From Hansschlegelia plantiphila (GTDB taxonomy: Bacteria; Pseudomonadota; Alphaproteobacteria; Rhizobiales; Methylopilaceae): a stretch of DNA of 35,459 bases. This document shows, in pieces, positions 15,610 through 24,059 of this stretch (its first letter is position 1; each line of letters begins with the position of its first letter). The stretch lies in contig NZ_BSFI01000003.1 in the NCBI RefSeq assembly GCF_027922265.1, positions 392 through 35,850 of the forward strand, read 5' to 3'. The notes beneath the pieces were generated by a model. That model was not told where the DNA came from and searched no databases. It saw nothing but the letters and a program-made list of their open reading frames with translations. The translations under genes were made by a program, and so were the position numbers.

Positions 15610-16173
15610 ATGGCGACGTGCGCCGAATGCGGAAAGTCCGTGTCGTTTTTTTCAATTAACGGCGGACGATGCCGGGACTGTCGCGAAAAAGGATTCAACC
15701 ACGCTGTTGAACGTTTTCGCCAAAGGAAGGCGGACGAGTTAGCGGCCGAGGCCGCTGCAGGTCAGGGCGCTCTTAGGTCTGCGTTGGAGACCGGGGACTT
15801 TTCAGAGGTTCCAGCGGCCACGCTCGACGCCGCCGCCAGCAGCATTGTTGTGACGACCGCTCCAGATATTCCCTACGCACCGACAGCCGAAGTCATCGAC
15901 ATCATCTCTGCTGAGGTTGCCGTTGGCATGAACTTCTTCAAAGATCTCGCGATCGCATGGAAGGATGGCTACGGCGGGCGAAGCGGAACTCTTCAGAATG
16001 AACTTCGGGACGCTCGTCAGGCCTGTTTGAGAGAGCTTAGACGAGAAGCACTTTTACTGGGCGCTAATGCGGTGGTAGCGGTCGACTTGGATTATTCCGA
16101 GTTCCAGGGCGCAGTCGCGGGGAGCAACATGTTCTTCGTTGTTGCGACTGGGACAGCGGTGAAACTGGCGTAA
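15610..16173 (+). CDS. YbjQ/UPF0145-like protein with N-terminal double CxxC zinc finger
   Basis: The start at ATG 15610 is chosen because AAGGAA precedes it and the protein opens with a clean zinc-ribbon: C4-x2-C7 and C21-x2-C24. The 187-residue product's C-terminal half (about 85-187) fits the YbjQ/UPF0145 (DUF74) pattern: a strand ending IDIISAEVAVG, a helix LRELRREALLLGANAVVAVDLDY in parts, and a final strand SNMFFVVATGTAV. YbjQ proteins form pentameric rings of unknown function. It sits on the plus strand between two tail genes of the opposite strand and reads away from the tape measure start, so it is a moron. Confidence 0.75.
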   Translation: MATCAECGKSVSFFSINGGRCRDCREKGFNHAVERFRQRKADELAAEAAAGQGALRSALETGDFSEVPAATLDAAASSIVVTTAPDIPYAPTAEVIDIISAEVAVGMNFFKDLAIAWKDGYGGRSGTLQNELRDARQACLRELRREALLLGANAVVAVDLDYSEFQGAVAGSNMFFVVATGTAVKLA

Positions 16174-16230
16174 TATCGAAGGCCGGGACGAAGTCGGTGC
16201 GATCGACTTCCGCTTTAGGAAACCAAGACG

Positions 16231-17036
16231 TCACCCGTCCGTCTTCTCCGCCATCTTCTGCAGCAGCGCGACGACAGCCGCAGGGTCCTTCATCGACACG
16301 CCGCCTTCGCTTTTGCCGACCGAGCGCGACCTGTATTCGCCGTCCATCGCCTGGATGAGCCGCTTGAAGCGGGCGAACTCGTCAGGATCGGTGACGCCGA
16401 GGCGATCGGCGTAGGCGTCGATCGCCTCGAAGGGGATGGCGCCTTCGCCGCAGCCGACGCTGCGGCTCGGGCTGAGGTCGAAGAACGCGTCGAAGAACAG
16501 GACCGCCTCGTCCCAGAGGTCGGGCTTGTCGAGATAGCCGGCCGGGAGCGGGCGACCCTTCCGCTCGAGCTTCGCGATCGCCCGCTCTTCCCCGCCCCAT
16601 TTCAGCTGCCAGCGGAGGCATTCTCGAAGTTTCCCTCCAGTTCCCGCTCGTCGTCGTCCTCGCGTTCGGAGACGATCGCCGCGGCGTACAGGATGCCCTC
16701 GCGCAGCCGCGCCATCGCCGGATCTGCAAGCAGGTCGGTCGCGAGTTCCTTGCTGAAGTGAAGCGGAGCGCCGTCCTCGCCCTCGATGCCGTCCCAGTCG
16801 AGCAGGATGGCGTCGAGGATGCACCGGCTCTCGATCCGGGTCTGGTCCTCGACGCTCAGCCCGTTGCGGCGGTTCTTGCGCGGCACGGCCAACACCAGGC
16901 GGTTCTGCAGCCGCTTGTAGTCGGTGTTGCCGAGGCCGCGGACCTTGAACCGGACGCCTTCGAGCTCCGGGATGTCCCCGACCCAGTCGCCCTTTTCGAG
17001 CTTCTCGGGATCGATCGTGAGAGCGGACAGCTTCAT
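16231..17036 (-). CDS. tail assembly chaperone GT fusion made by -1 frameshift
   Basis: The G frame (17036 to 16602) and the T frame (ending 16231) overlap, and the T frame has no credible start of its own. The sequence reads G GGA AAC in the G frame at 16635-16629. Slippage by -1 gives GGG AAA and continues with CTT CGA GAA. The predicted fusion is about 268 residues, 136 from the G frame and 132 from the T frame. As in lambda gpGT, the minor fusion would recruit tail tube subunits to the tape measure. The gene lies between tail tube and tape measure genes, the canonical place. Confidence 0.88.
16602..17036 (-). CDS. tail assembly chaperone G
   Basis: The 144-residue product begins MKLSALTIDPEKLEKGDWV and has a beta-rich N-terminus (IPELEGVRFKVRGLGNTDYK) and an acidic C-terminus (SEREDDDERELEGN). 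This resembles lambda-type gpG chaperones that coat the tape measure. The start is placed at ATG 17036, 53 bases after the tail tube stop. Most ribosomes should end at 16602, yielding excess G over GT. Confidence 0.85.
   Translation of the reverse strand: MKLSALTIDPEKLEKGDWVGDIPELEGVRFKVRGLGNTDYKRLQNRLVLAVPRKNRRNGLSVEDQTRIESRCILDAILLDWDGIEGEDGAPLHFSKELATDLLADPAMARLREGILYAAAIVSEREDDDERELEGNFENASAGS
16629..16635 (-). promoter_or_regulatory. programmed -1 frameshift slippery heptamer GGGAAAC
   Basis: Read on the minus strand the heptamer is G GGA AAC in the G frame, a canonical X XXY YYZ site. The T frame is the -1 frame relative to G, and it stays open past the G stop at 16602. Lambda uses GGGAAAG at the same point. 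Confidence 0.88.
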
Positions 17037-17089
17037 GACTTGCGCCTTTCTGGTCGCTGAGAGCGGTCCGCCCGCGGCGGCCGCAAAGA

Positions 17090-17575
17090 TTACGGGGTGA
17101 GGAGGGCCGCCAGCGCTTCCGCGAGATCGGAGTTGATCGCGAGGCTGTAGGCGCGGCGGATGAGGTTGTCGTTCGCGCCGACGTTCAGGCGACGAGACGC
17201 CACGAGAGCGCGGAAGTAGATCGTGGTGTCCGAATAGGTCACGTCCGGAGCGTCCGGCAGCACGATCTTGAAGGCGTAGTTTTTCTTGGTCTTCGACGCC
17301 GCGATCAACGCCGCCTGACCAGCGTCGAGCGGGTCGTGGAAGCATCGCAGCGCCAGTGTGCCGGCGTCAGCCGCACCCTTCGCCTTGCGGACGCGGCCGT
17401 CCTTCAGCGTCGTGCCGGTGACGATGTTCGCCTCGTCCCCGAACTCGCCGAGGTCCTCGATCATGTCGACCTCGGTGAAGGTGAGCGCGGCGAACTCGGA
17501 GCTGGTTTCGGTGGTGGGAAGGACGACCGGCCCGATGTACAGGCGAGCGTCGGACGCGGTGATGATGTCGCCCAT
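17090..17575 (-). CDS. major tail tube protein
   Basis: The 161-residue beta-rich product sits directly upstream of the G/GT chaperone genes and after the tail terminator, the fixed place of the siphophage tail tube gene. Features include an N-terminal ITASDARLYIGP arm, a long loop with EVDMIEDLGEFGDEA, and closing strands. Subunits stack as hexameric rings around the tape measure. A GC hairpin without T-run lies just upstream (17625-17643). Confidence 0.8.
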   Translation of the reverse strand: MGDIITASDARLYIGPVVLPTTETSSEFAALTFTEVDMIEDLGEFGDEANIVTGTTLKDGRVRKAKGAADAGTLALRCFHDPLDAGQAALIAASKTKKNYAFKIVLPDAPDVTYSDTTIYFRALVASRRLNVGANDNLIRRAYSLAINSDLAEALAALLTP

Positions 17576-17672
17576 GGATGGGGCTCCTTCTGCGGGACGG
17601 CCGACGCCTCACGGCGCTGGCGAACGGCCTTGCCCAAGGGCCGAATGGGCGACTGGCGACGCGGCGGCGCCG

Positions 17673-17897
17673 TCAGGAAGGGGGAAGAGCCTCGGCCTTC
17701 GCCACGCGCTTGGCGGTGGACGCGTCGGCCGCCAGGAGCGCGCCGGTCTTCAGCGCGCCCGCGACCGCGGGATGATCGAGATTGAGCTCGACTTCCTTGG
17801 TCTCGCCGGCCTTGAACGAGGCGTATTTCGGGTCGGCCGGCGTGCCGCCGATGACAAAATCGAGGCTCTGGCGCGTGGTGTTGGTGTATTTCGGCAT
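17673..17897 (-). CDS. small protein between tail terminator and tail tube
   Basis: The 74-residue product starts PKYTNTTRQSLDFVIGG and contains the strand-turn pattern FKAGETKEVELNLDHPAV, followed by an Ala-rich helix. Small proteins of this kind are common beside tail tube genes, but their role is not settled. It could be a minor head-tail or tail decoration protein. Confidence 0.6.
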   Translation of the reverse strand: MPKYTNTTRQSLDFVIGGTPADPKYASFKAGETKEVELNLDHPAVAGALKTGALLAADASTAKRVAKAEALPPS

Positions 17898-17910
17898 GGT
17901 GCGGATGTCC

Positions 17911-18315
17911 TCAGCCGGTGAAAGTGAACGCGTAGGGCACGGTCAGCGCGGTGACGAAGTAATTGCCATCGCTATTCTCATCGCCGACGTAGATGTCGCC
18001 CGGAACGAAGGTGCGGACGCCCGAGAACTTGCGGTCGCGGAATAGCGACTTGATGTCCTCGGCCCAGGCGGACGCCTTCGCGAGGCCTTCGCCGATCTCG
18101 ACTGCGATCACGACGCGGAAGCCACCTTCCTCGCGGTAGAGCCGGCGGTTGACGATCGGCCTGCCCTGATCGGACGCCGGGAACTGGAGCTTCACGTAGG
18201 GTGAGCCGTCCTCCGGAGCGTCTCCCTCGACGTTCGGCGCGAAGACGGCGCTACGCTCGCCCCAATAGGTCTCGAGCCGCGACGTCACGGCGGAGATCAC
18301 AGTCGGATGCGCCAT
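17911..18315 (-). CDS. tail terminator protein (DUF4128 / gpU-like)
   Basis: The 134-residue alpha/beta protein has a first helix with VISAVTSRLETYWG, a beta strand SPYVKLQFP, and a central strand-helix unit FRVVIAVEIGEGLAKASAWAEDI in parts. This is the layout of gpU/DUF4128-type terminators that cap the tail tube when it reaches full length. It lies between the head-tail joining genes and the tail tube, as expected. Confidence 0.75.
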   Translation of the reverse strand: MAHPTVISAVTSRLETYWGERSAVFAPNVEGDAPEDGSPYVKLQFPASDQGRPIVNRRLYREEGGFRVVIAVEIGEGLAKASAWAEDIKSLFRDRKFSGVRTFVPGDIYVGDENSDGNYFVTALTVPYAFTFTG

Positions 18316-18317
18316 GG

Positions 18318-19010
18318 TCAGCCTCGAGGAGCGATGACGATCGCGGGCCGCCTGAGATCCCGTTCATGCTTCTGCGCGGTGCGATCACGCCCGTCTGACG
18401 CGAACTGCCCCTTGCGATTCCGGGACGTAAGCCGGAGCGCCGGCGCATAGGGAACGAAGCCGGCGTCGCCGAAGGCGCGATAGCTGAACCGGATATGCGC
18501 CATGTTGCCGAACCGGCGCTTCGCGAGATCCGCGACCACCTGAAAGACGCCGTCGGGCGCCTGGGAACTCAACCCGCGTTCGATCTTCCGGGCGTAGGGC
18601 AGCGGCGACAGAAAGACGTACTCCTCGGCCGCGGGAGCGATGACGCCAGCCGGGACGGCGACTCCATCTGCGAGGAACACAAAGCTCTCCCGATAGGCCC
18701 CGGTCAGCACCGGCGCATGCCTCACCAATTGCTCGGCGATCCACGAGAAGAGATCGTCGAGCAGCTCGAACGCGAACACGATCACGCCGTCCGGCCGCAC
18801 GGTGTCGACCGGAGCATTGGCGCGGCCATCGACGATCGTCACGTGGTCGGGCACGCGGCCGAGCGCCTGACGGTTGATCTCCTGCGCCTCGGCGAGCTGC
18901 TGCCGCGCGAAGTTCGCGATCTGCCTGCTCTGCGCCTTGGGCGAAAGCTCCTCGTCCACGATCGCGCGCACATCGAGATCGATCGCGTCGATCCGCGAGC
19001 GCACGCTCAC
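18318..19010 (-). CDS. head-tail joining / tail completion protein
   Basis: The 230-residue protein occupies the slot of HK97-gp10-like or minor tail completion proteins. It has an N-terminal helical region and a compact motif SPLPYARKIERG followed by GVFQVVADLAKRRFG. Such motifs are common in proteins that complete the neck before tail docking. Its start overlaps the stop of the gene before it. The C-terminal 25 residues are basic and probably disordered. Confidence 0.65.
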   Translation of the reverse strand: MSVRSRIDAIDLDVRAIVDEELSPKAQSRQIANFARQQLAEAQEINRQALGRVPDHVTIVDGRANAPVDTVRPDGVIVFAFELLDDLFSWIAEQLVRHAPVLTGAYRESFVFLADGVAVPAGVIAPAAEEYVFLSPLPYARKIERGLSSQAPDGVFQVVADLAKRRFGNMAHIRFSYRAFGDAGFVPYAPALRLTSRNRKGQFASDGRDRTAQKHERDLRRPAIVIAPRG

Positions 19011-19360
19011 CCGCGCACCCTCAGCTCATAGGCGATCAGGACGCCGGCGATCGCGCGGGTCCGATTGTCGACCGCCTGGACCGTCAGCTTTTCGCCGCCG
19101 ACCCAGATCGCGTCGTTCGACTGCGATTTGATCGGCAGCGGGAAATCTCCGAGATCCTCCGCGAGGAAGATCACCTTGCTGTCGCCCTGCTGGACGTCTC
19201 CATTCTGCTCTTCCGGGGAATACCCCGTAACGCGCGCCTTGAACGTGACGGCAGGCGCGGCGTCGCCAGATCCGCGCCTCAAGATCACCATTCCGCCATG
19301 GCGTCCGATCTGCCGGCGGTACGATGCGCGCGCTTGCTCGGGCGTCATCCGGTCACCCAA
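19007..19360 (-). CDS. head-tail stopper-like protein
   Basis: The 117-residue product overlaps both neighbours by a few bases. It begins with a helix (MTPEQARASYRRQIGRHGG) and continues as a small beta barrel with VTGYSPEEQNGDVQQGD and AIWVGGEKLTVQAVD. Size, beta content and position after the gp6-like connector fit a stopper that closes the filled head. The call is by order and pattern. Confidence 0.65.
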   Translation of the reverse strand: MGDRMTPEQARASYRRQIGRHGGMVILRRGSGDAAPAVTFKARVTGYSPEEQNGDVQQGDSKVIFLAEDLGDFPLPIKSQSNDAIWVGGEKLTVQAVDNRTRAIAGVLIAYELRVRG

Positions 19361-19961
19361 TCAGCATGCGACGATAGGGCTTGAGCAGCAGTTCGGCCTC
19401 GGGCGAGGCTAGCGTGCTCTGCGAGCCCGGAACCCAATATGTAATGGCGCTGACGCCGTCGACGTCCTCGCTTTTGATCAGCGGATCACGCCCCTGCGTA
19501 GAGAGCGCGGCGCCGACAAGACGGATAGCGGCCAGCTCCACGTCCGCCGGTAGGTCCGTTCCCTCTTCGCCTGGCAATTTATATCCGGCGACGTACTCGA
19601 TCGTCAGCGATCGGAACCGCCACCCGATCCTGCGATCGCCCTGGAGGCGATAAAGCTCGCCGCGCTCGATCTCGTAAGCAAGCGGGTCAAGCAAGCCGCC
19701 ATCGGCGGCCGCCGACGTGATCGAAATCACGGGATCGCGCTCCAGCAGGATGTCCGCCGAACCCGGCCGGCGGAACACCTCGCGCACTGTCTCCCGCGCA
19801 AACTCCCGGCGGCAGAAGGTTACGATCGCCTGCGACGCCTGATCGATCATCCGGGTCAAAACGTCACCGCTCGGGTTGGCCGCTCCGAGCCCGAGATCCG
19901 CACGGACATGCTCGACCGTCGTCAGCCGCCTCGACGTGGCCGGCGTGACGACGGTCAGCAT
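19353..19961 (-). CDS. head-tail connector (gp6-like adaptor)
   Basis: The 202-residue protein starts with LTTVEHVRADLGL, then two helices (VLTRMIDQASQAIVTFCRREF), a strand-rich middle, and a closing segment around LPADVELAAIRLVGAAL. This is the typical helix bundle plus C-terminal helix of HK97 gp6-like adaptors that bind beneath the portal. It overlaps the upstream gene at 19961. Confidence 0.8.
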   Translation of the reverse strand: MLTVVTPATSRRLTTVEHVRADLGLGAANPSGDVLTRMIDQASQAIVTFCRREFARETVREVFRRPGSADILLERDPVISITSAAADGGLLDPLAYEIERGELYRLQGDRRIGWRFRSLTIEYVAGYKLPGEEGTDLPADVELAAIRLVGAALSTQGRDPLIKSEDVDGVSAITYWVPGSQSTLASPEAELLLKPYRRMLIG

Positions 19962-20839
19962 CAGCCCTGCTTCTTGGCGACGAAGTCGGCGATGATCGTC
20001 TCAGCCGCTTCGGTGCTTTCAGGCTCGGCGCCGGTGATCTGGCGGGCGAGCTTTCGCTTGGTCGCGTGATGGAGGGACCGCCAGTTCTCCGGGATGTTGG
20101 ACGTGTCGTGCGTCTCACCATCATCCTCAGCGTCCGCCCCGCCGGCGAGCGTTTCAGCCTCTCCGCTGGACGTCTCACTGTTGCCGTCGAGATCCGCGCC
20201 ACCCACAAGCGTTTCAGTGCCTTCGCCAGCCGGCGGCGCCGAAGGATCGGGAGCGTTGAGCTCAACGCCAAGCGGGCGAGGAGTCTCGAACTCGCGCTCG
20301 ATCTCGTCGAGCCCCGCCCGGAGATGACCGACGCGCTCGCCGCTCGGCAGCGCCCACCAGTCGGGAACCGTCAGTCCGAGCTTGCCCGACATCAGGATGG
20401 CCACGATGTCGTCCGCCAGCTGGGCTTCCTCCGGATCGGGCGCGACGTCCCCGTTTGCGATGGATGCGTCGGCCGCCTCGACCTTGGAGACGAGCGGCCC
20501 GGCTCCGGCCCGGACGACGGACCCATGGTCCAGCCCGGCGTAGTCGAGAACCGCGCTGCGCGCCGCCGGAATGTTCGGGAACGGCTGATCGTTGATCCGG
20601 ATCCCGCCCGCCTCATAGACGTCAAAGCCGCCATCCTCGGTCGGCTCGATCCGGAAACCGGACGGAATGCCCTCCGGCCGCGCAGCCTCGAGGCCGCCTT
20701 CCGGTGCGACCCCGGCCTCCCTCAGTTCATGGTCGGTCACGGGGGCGCACGTGCCCGCCGCGATGTTCGACGTCGCCGCTTCATACGGCATGTCGAGAAT
20801 GGCGCCGGACTGGCGCCCGATCAGCTGGCGAACGAACAT
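19961..20839 (-). CDS. hypothetical phage protein with acidic internal repeats
   Basis: The 292-residue protein has three parts: an N-terminal beta-like region with an unusually Ala/Thr-rich segment, a helical middle (AQLADDIVAILMSGKLG), and an acidic low-complexity region with two imperfect copies of ETLVGGAD / ETLAGGAD separated by Ser/Glu-rich spacers. A C-terminal helical segment ENWRSLHHATKRKLARQITG resembles small nucleic-acid or peptide-binding helical modules. It lies between the capsid-associated protein and the connector. The function is unknown. Confidence 0.7.
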   Translation of the reverse strand: MFVRQLIGRQSGAILDMPYEAATSNIAAGTCAPVTDHELREAGVAPEGGLEAARPEGIPSGFRIEPTEDGGFDVYEAGGIRINDQPFPNIPAARSAVLDYAGLDHGSVVRAGAGPLVSKVEAADASIANGDVAPDPEEAQLADDIVAILMSGKLGLTVPDWWALPSGERVGHLRAGLDEIEREFETPRPLGVELNAPDPSAPPAGEGTETLVGGADLDGNSETSSGEAETLAGGADAEDDGETHDTSNIPENWRSLHHATKRKLARQITGAEPESTEAAETIIADFVAKKQG

Positions 20840-20867
20840 CGCGCGCTCCGTCGTGACGAGAAAGGGA

Positions 20868-20891
20868 GCCGGCCGCGTGATGGCGGCCGGC
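20868..20891 (-). terminator. strong GC hairpin between head genes
   Basis: GCCGGCCGC (20868-20876) pairs perfectly with GCGGCCGGC (20883-20891) around six bases. On the minus strand it follows the stop of the gene at 20900 and is trailed only by TCCCTTTC. It is more likely an attenuator or RNA-stability element than a full terminator. Confidence 0.45.
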
Positions 20892-20899
20892 GATTGGGT

Positions 20900-21385
20900 T
20901 CAGTCGACGAGGCCGCTCGGAGGCGTCTCCTGCTGATAGCGGAGGTCATCGAGCAGGAAGATCGCCGCGGTGATGTTCGCGGCGTTCGAGGCTCCCGTGG
21001 TGACGAAGACGCAGTCGTATCCGCCCTCGACATCGAGCAGAGTCGCGTCGACCTCGAAGAGCACCTGCTTGTTCTTCAGCGCTGCGGAGGTCGTGAACCC
21101 AACGCCGTCAGGCTGACGTACAAGCGTGTCGCTGAGGGACGTGTCCGCGTTCGACCAGATGCGCCCGGCGTTGCCCAGCGCCTTCGCGCCGGCGCCGGAG
21201 ACGTCTGTCGCCTGCATGACGGCGAGCGCGACGGGGGCGGCGTTGCCCTGCGCGATCGACACGAGGATGTTCGCCCGCCCGGCGTTCTTCAGGCTGACGA
21301 TGTCGGAGGAACGTCCGCCGGCGTCGGCCGCGGGCGCGAGAGCCTCGATGATCTTCATCGCGGCGGCGAGGGTCGTCTTGCTCAT
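20900..21385 (-). CDS. capsid-associated (decoration-like) protein
   Basis: The 161-residue protein follows the major capsid gene after a hairpin. It has an N-terminal helix and then beta strands with ANILVSIAQGNAAPVALAV and LFEVDATLLDVEGGYDCVFV. The position matches head decoration or head-stabilising proteins of HK97-type phages, but no signature proves it. Confidence 0.55.
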   Translation of the reverse strand: MSKTTLAAAMKIIEALAPAADAGGRSSDIVSLKNAGRANILVSIAQGNAAPVALAVMQATDVSGAGAKALGNAGRIWSNADTSLSDTLVRQPDGVGFTTSAALKNKQVLFEVDATLLDVEGGYDCVFVTTGASNAANITAAIFLLDDLRYQQETPPSGLVD

Positions 21386-21423
21386 CGGGATCTCCCGTAT
21401 TGGGCGCCAAAGGGGGAAGAAGG

Positions 21424-21448
21424 ACGGGCCGGCGCTCGGCCGGCCCGT
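21424..21448 (-). terminator. perfect 10-bp GC hairpin after the major capsid gene
   Basis: ACGGGCCGGC (21424-21433) pairs with GCCGGCCCGT (21439-21448) with a 5-base loop. It lies just after the capsid stop (21468) and is followed on the minus strand by CCTTCTTCCCCCTTTGG. Such hairpins after capsid genes can partially stop transcription or protect the capsid mRNA 3' end. Confidence 0.5.
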
Positions 21449-21467
21449 ACGCAGGGGCTCGCGGAGA

Positions 21468-22817
21468 TCAGGTCCGCGCGGCGAGCACCACGAAGGGCGA
21501 CTGCGTCTTCACGCCCCGATACGGCGTCATCGGCGCCTGCCAGATCGGCTGGCCGTTGAAGCGATAGACGAAGCGGAAGACCGTCTCGTCGTAGATGAAG
21601 CGCACGTGGATCGAGGCCGCCGACTGGGTCGGACCCTTGTCGATCGCCAGGTACTGGGACAGGTCCGCGAACACGATGTCGCCCGGCGTTCCGAGGGTGG
21701 CGCAATACTCCACCGGAATGACGGGGCGGCCCATGAGCATCCCGTACTCGTTTCCGTTGAAACCGGGCGGCGTGTAGGTCACCACGGGCGCCGCGAAGCC
21801 CCCGACGTTCTCCGTGCCGGCGACGTTCTTGATCGGAACGTACAGGCCGAGCAGCTGCGGCTCGGTGTCCTGATTGACCAGCCAGACAGCGTTCTTCCGC
21901 GACCGCGCAGGCATGCGGCTGTACATGTCGAAGATGTTCTGCGCGTTGAGCGTGGCCGCGGCCTGGCCAGCCACCTTCGGCACGGTGATGGTCGCGCCGC
22001 CGTTGAGGAACCCGAGCGGCATGCCGGCTCCGGTGCCGTTGACGACGGCATCTTCGATTTTGAAGATGAACTCGTCCTGGAACGCCTGGCCGATCCACGA
22101 CGACAGCGCCGTGGTGTCCTGCAGAAGTTCGTCGGTCGCGTAGCAGAGGCCCGTCAGCTTATCGAGCTCCATGCCGATGCGCTTGAACTTCGGCATGCTG
22201 GCGTTCTTCAGTCCGGCCTCACCCGTCCAGAACGAACGGATGCCGCCCCACCGGGAGCCGTTGGCGCGGCTGGTCTCGTCCACCCCGTTGATCTTGAGGC
22301 CGTTCGAATTGGGGCCGATCGGGATCTTGCGGATACGGCTGGCGATCTCGCCGGCCTCGAAGGTGTGCTGCAGCAGCTCGTTCGAGAAGTCGGTCTGGAC
22401 GAGGAAGCCGCCCTCCGAGGAGACGCCTTCGGACATGCCTGTGGGGCCCGCCGAGACCGAACCGATCGCCTGCAGGCGGGGATCGATCACGCTTGCGCCC
22501 GGCGCCGAGGCCAGAACGACCGCGCGCAGCTGCTCGCCGAGGCTGGAGAACCGGCGGCCATCCGAACGGCCGCCGCGATCGTTGGCGTCGGCTCCTTCGT
22601 TGGCGTCGCTTCCGGCGCCAATCGACCGCTGGCGGTCCATCTGACGCTCAGCGCGCGTGATCTGCGCGTCGAGATCGGTCAGTTCGGCGGCGATGGCGTC
22701 GTCGCGAGCCGCCTCGGTTTCCGTAAGTCCGCGATTTTCGGCCGAGGCCGCGTCGAAGATGCCCTGACCTTCGCGCACGAGGTCGGCACGCTTCTGGCGA
22801 AGCGCCTTGATGCTCAT
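21468..22817 (-). CDS. major capsid protein, HK97 fold with N-terminal delta domain
   Basis: The start is set at ATG 22817 (MSIKALRQKRADL) because AAAGGAA precedes it. The 18 residues encoded further upstream look like leader sequence. The 449-residue product has an N-terminal charged coiled coil (about 1-105), typical of the HK97 delta/scaffold region removed by the head protease. The shell domain follows, with FLVQTDFSNELLQHTFEAGE and later GRPVIPVEYCATLG and FRFVYRFNGQPIWQAPMTPY. It is preceded by an S49 protease gene, as expected for a maturing capsid. Confidence 0.92.
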   Translation of the reverse strand: MSIKALRQKRADLVREGQGIFDAASAENRGLTETEAARDDAIAAELTDLDAQITRAERQMDRQRSIGAGSDANEGADANDRGGRSDGRRFSSLGEQLRAVVLASAPGASVIDPRLQAIGSVSAGPTGMSEGVSSEGGFLVQTDFSNELLQHTFEAGEIASRIRKIPIGPNSNGLKINGVDETSRANGSRWGGIRSFWTGEAGLKNASMPKFKRIGMELDKLTGLCYATDELLQDTTALSSWIGQAFQDEFIFKIEDAVVNGTGAGMPLGFLNGGATITVPKVAGQAAATLNAQNIFDMYSRMPARSRKNAVWLVNQDTEPQLLGLYVPIKNVAGTENVGGFAAPVVTYTPPGFNGNEYGMLMGRPVIPVEYCATLGTPGDIVFADLSQYLAIDKGPTQSAASIHVRFIYDETVFRFVYRFNGQPIWQAPMTPYRGVKTQSPFVVLAART

Positions 22818-22916
22818 AGCGATATTCCTTTGATCGGGCCGGGCTGCGTCGGGCGCGGAAACTCTGCCCACGTGCCCGGCCGGGTCGTGGGGCGCTGAAC
22901 AGAGAAGTTGAGCGGG

Positions 22917-24059
22917 TTAGCGGGCCCGAAGGCGGTGCGCGTGGCGGCGACGGCGGAAGGCGTCGGCCTCGGCTTTGGCCTTGATCAACGCAGCGTCTGC
23001 GCCCGGATCTTGCGCGACGCTGACGTCTGTCTCCTGCGCCGGAGCCTCTACCTGCTGAGGCGATCCGTTATCGTCGTGTGCGACAATCGATGCTTCATCG
23101 GCGCTTGCGTTCACAGCAGCCGACGGCTTTGCCCGAGCGAGGCGACGCAGCGTATCGTCCATGGTGCCGACCCTGTCGGCCATGCCGAGGCGGACCGCGT
23201 CCTTCGCTCGCTCCATGCGCCCTTCGCCGAAGCTCTCACGGACCACAGAGGCCTTCACACCGCGGCCGCGGGCCACGCCGTTCAGAAAATCCCCGTAGTA
23301 TCCGTCGACTGTTCTTTGAATGGCGGCGGCGGCCTCGTCTCCAAGAGGTTCGTAGCAATTCCCCTCGACCTTGTATTTACCTGCCGAGATGAAGGTGAAC
23401 TTCACGCCCTCCCTATCGGCCGCGACCGATAGATCCCTGTGCATGGAGTAGACGCCAATCGAGCCCACTTCGCCGCTCGGCGTTACGACGATTTCGTCGG
23501 CCGCGCAGGCTAGCCAATATGCTCCAGAGGCGGCGGTGCTGTTCACCTGCGCCACGATCGGCTTCTTCCCGCGGGACTCGAAAATCTCATCGGCGAGCTC
23601 GGGAACGCCGTGCACGTTGCCACCCGGGCTATCGATATTGAAGACGATCGCCTTGACGCTGGGATCCGCGAGCGCCGATCGGAAGCTTTGGCCAAGCCGT
23701 TCGGTGGAAGTGCCGCCGGGCCCGCTGATATCGTCCACCTGATTGGCATGCTGGGCGATGATGCCCATGATGCTGATGACCGCGATCACGCTTCCCTGAG
23801 CCGGGGACGCCTGCTGCCCTCGCATTTCGACCAGCGGGCCCGCTGTTATCTCCGGCATGCCCGCCGCGTTCATGGCGTAGAGCGAAACCGATCCGTTCGG
23901 TCCACGCGACCCCTTGATGGCCGCAATCTCTTCGGGAGGAAGTCGGACACCTTCCATTCGGCGTTCGATGACTTCAGCGATCGCCTCGAGGCGATCCGGC
24001 AATATCGCCCAGGGATGGCGGACGATGGCCGCCCGAAGGTGGGGAAACCGGGCCGTCAT
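22917..24059 (-). CDS. S49 family (SppA-like) prohead protease
   Basis: The 380-residue protein carries the S49 Ser/Lys dyad core. VFNIDSPGGNVHG (about 139-151) supplies the oxyanion region, Ser178 lies in TAASGAYWLA, and the Lys general base lies in SAGKYK (228 or 230). It cleaves the capsid delta domain during head maturation. The C-terminal part (310-380) is Ala/Arg-rich and low-complexity, and could act as scaffold, as in phages that fuse protease and scaffold. The start overlaps the portal stop (ATGA). Confidence 0.9.
   Translation of the reverse strand: MTARFPHLRAAIVRHPWAILPDRLEAIAEVIERRMEGVRLPPEEIAAIKGSRGPNGSVSLYAMNAAGMPEITAGPLVEMRGQQASPAQGSVIAVISIMGIIAQHANQVDDISGPGGTSTERLGQSFRSALADPSVKAIVFNIDSPGGNVHGVPELADEIFESRGKKPIVAQVNSTAASGAYWLACAADEIVVTPSGEVGSIGVYSMHRDLSVAADREGVKFTFISAGKYKVEGNCYEPLGDEAAAAIQRTVDGYYGDFLNGVARGRGVKASVVRESFGEGRMERAKDAVRLGMADRVGTMDDTLRRLARAKPSAAVNASADEASIVAHDDNGSPQQVEAPAQETDVSVAQDPGADAALIKAKAEADAFRRRRHAHRLRAR

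Noticed and set aside
20886..20894. GCGATTGGG shared with the integrase/terL junction as a second attachment site
   Set aside because: Only nine bases, in a terminator region between head genes, with no extension of similarity.
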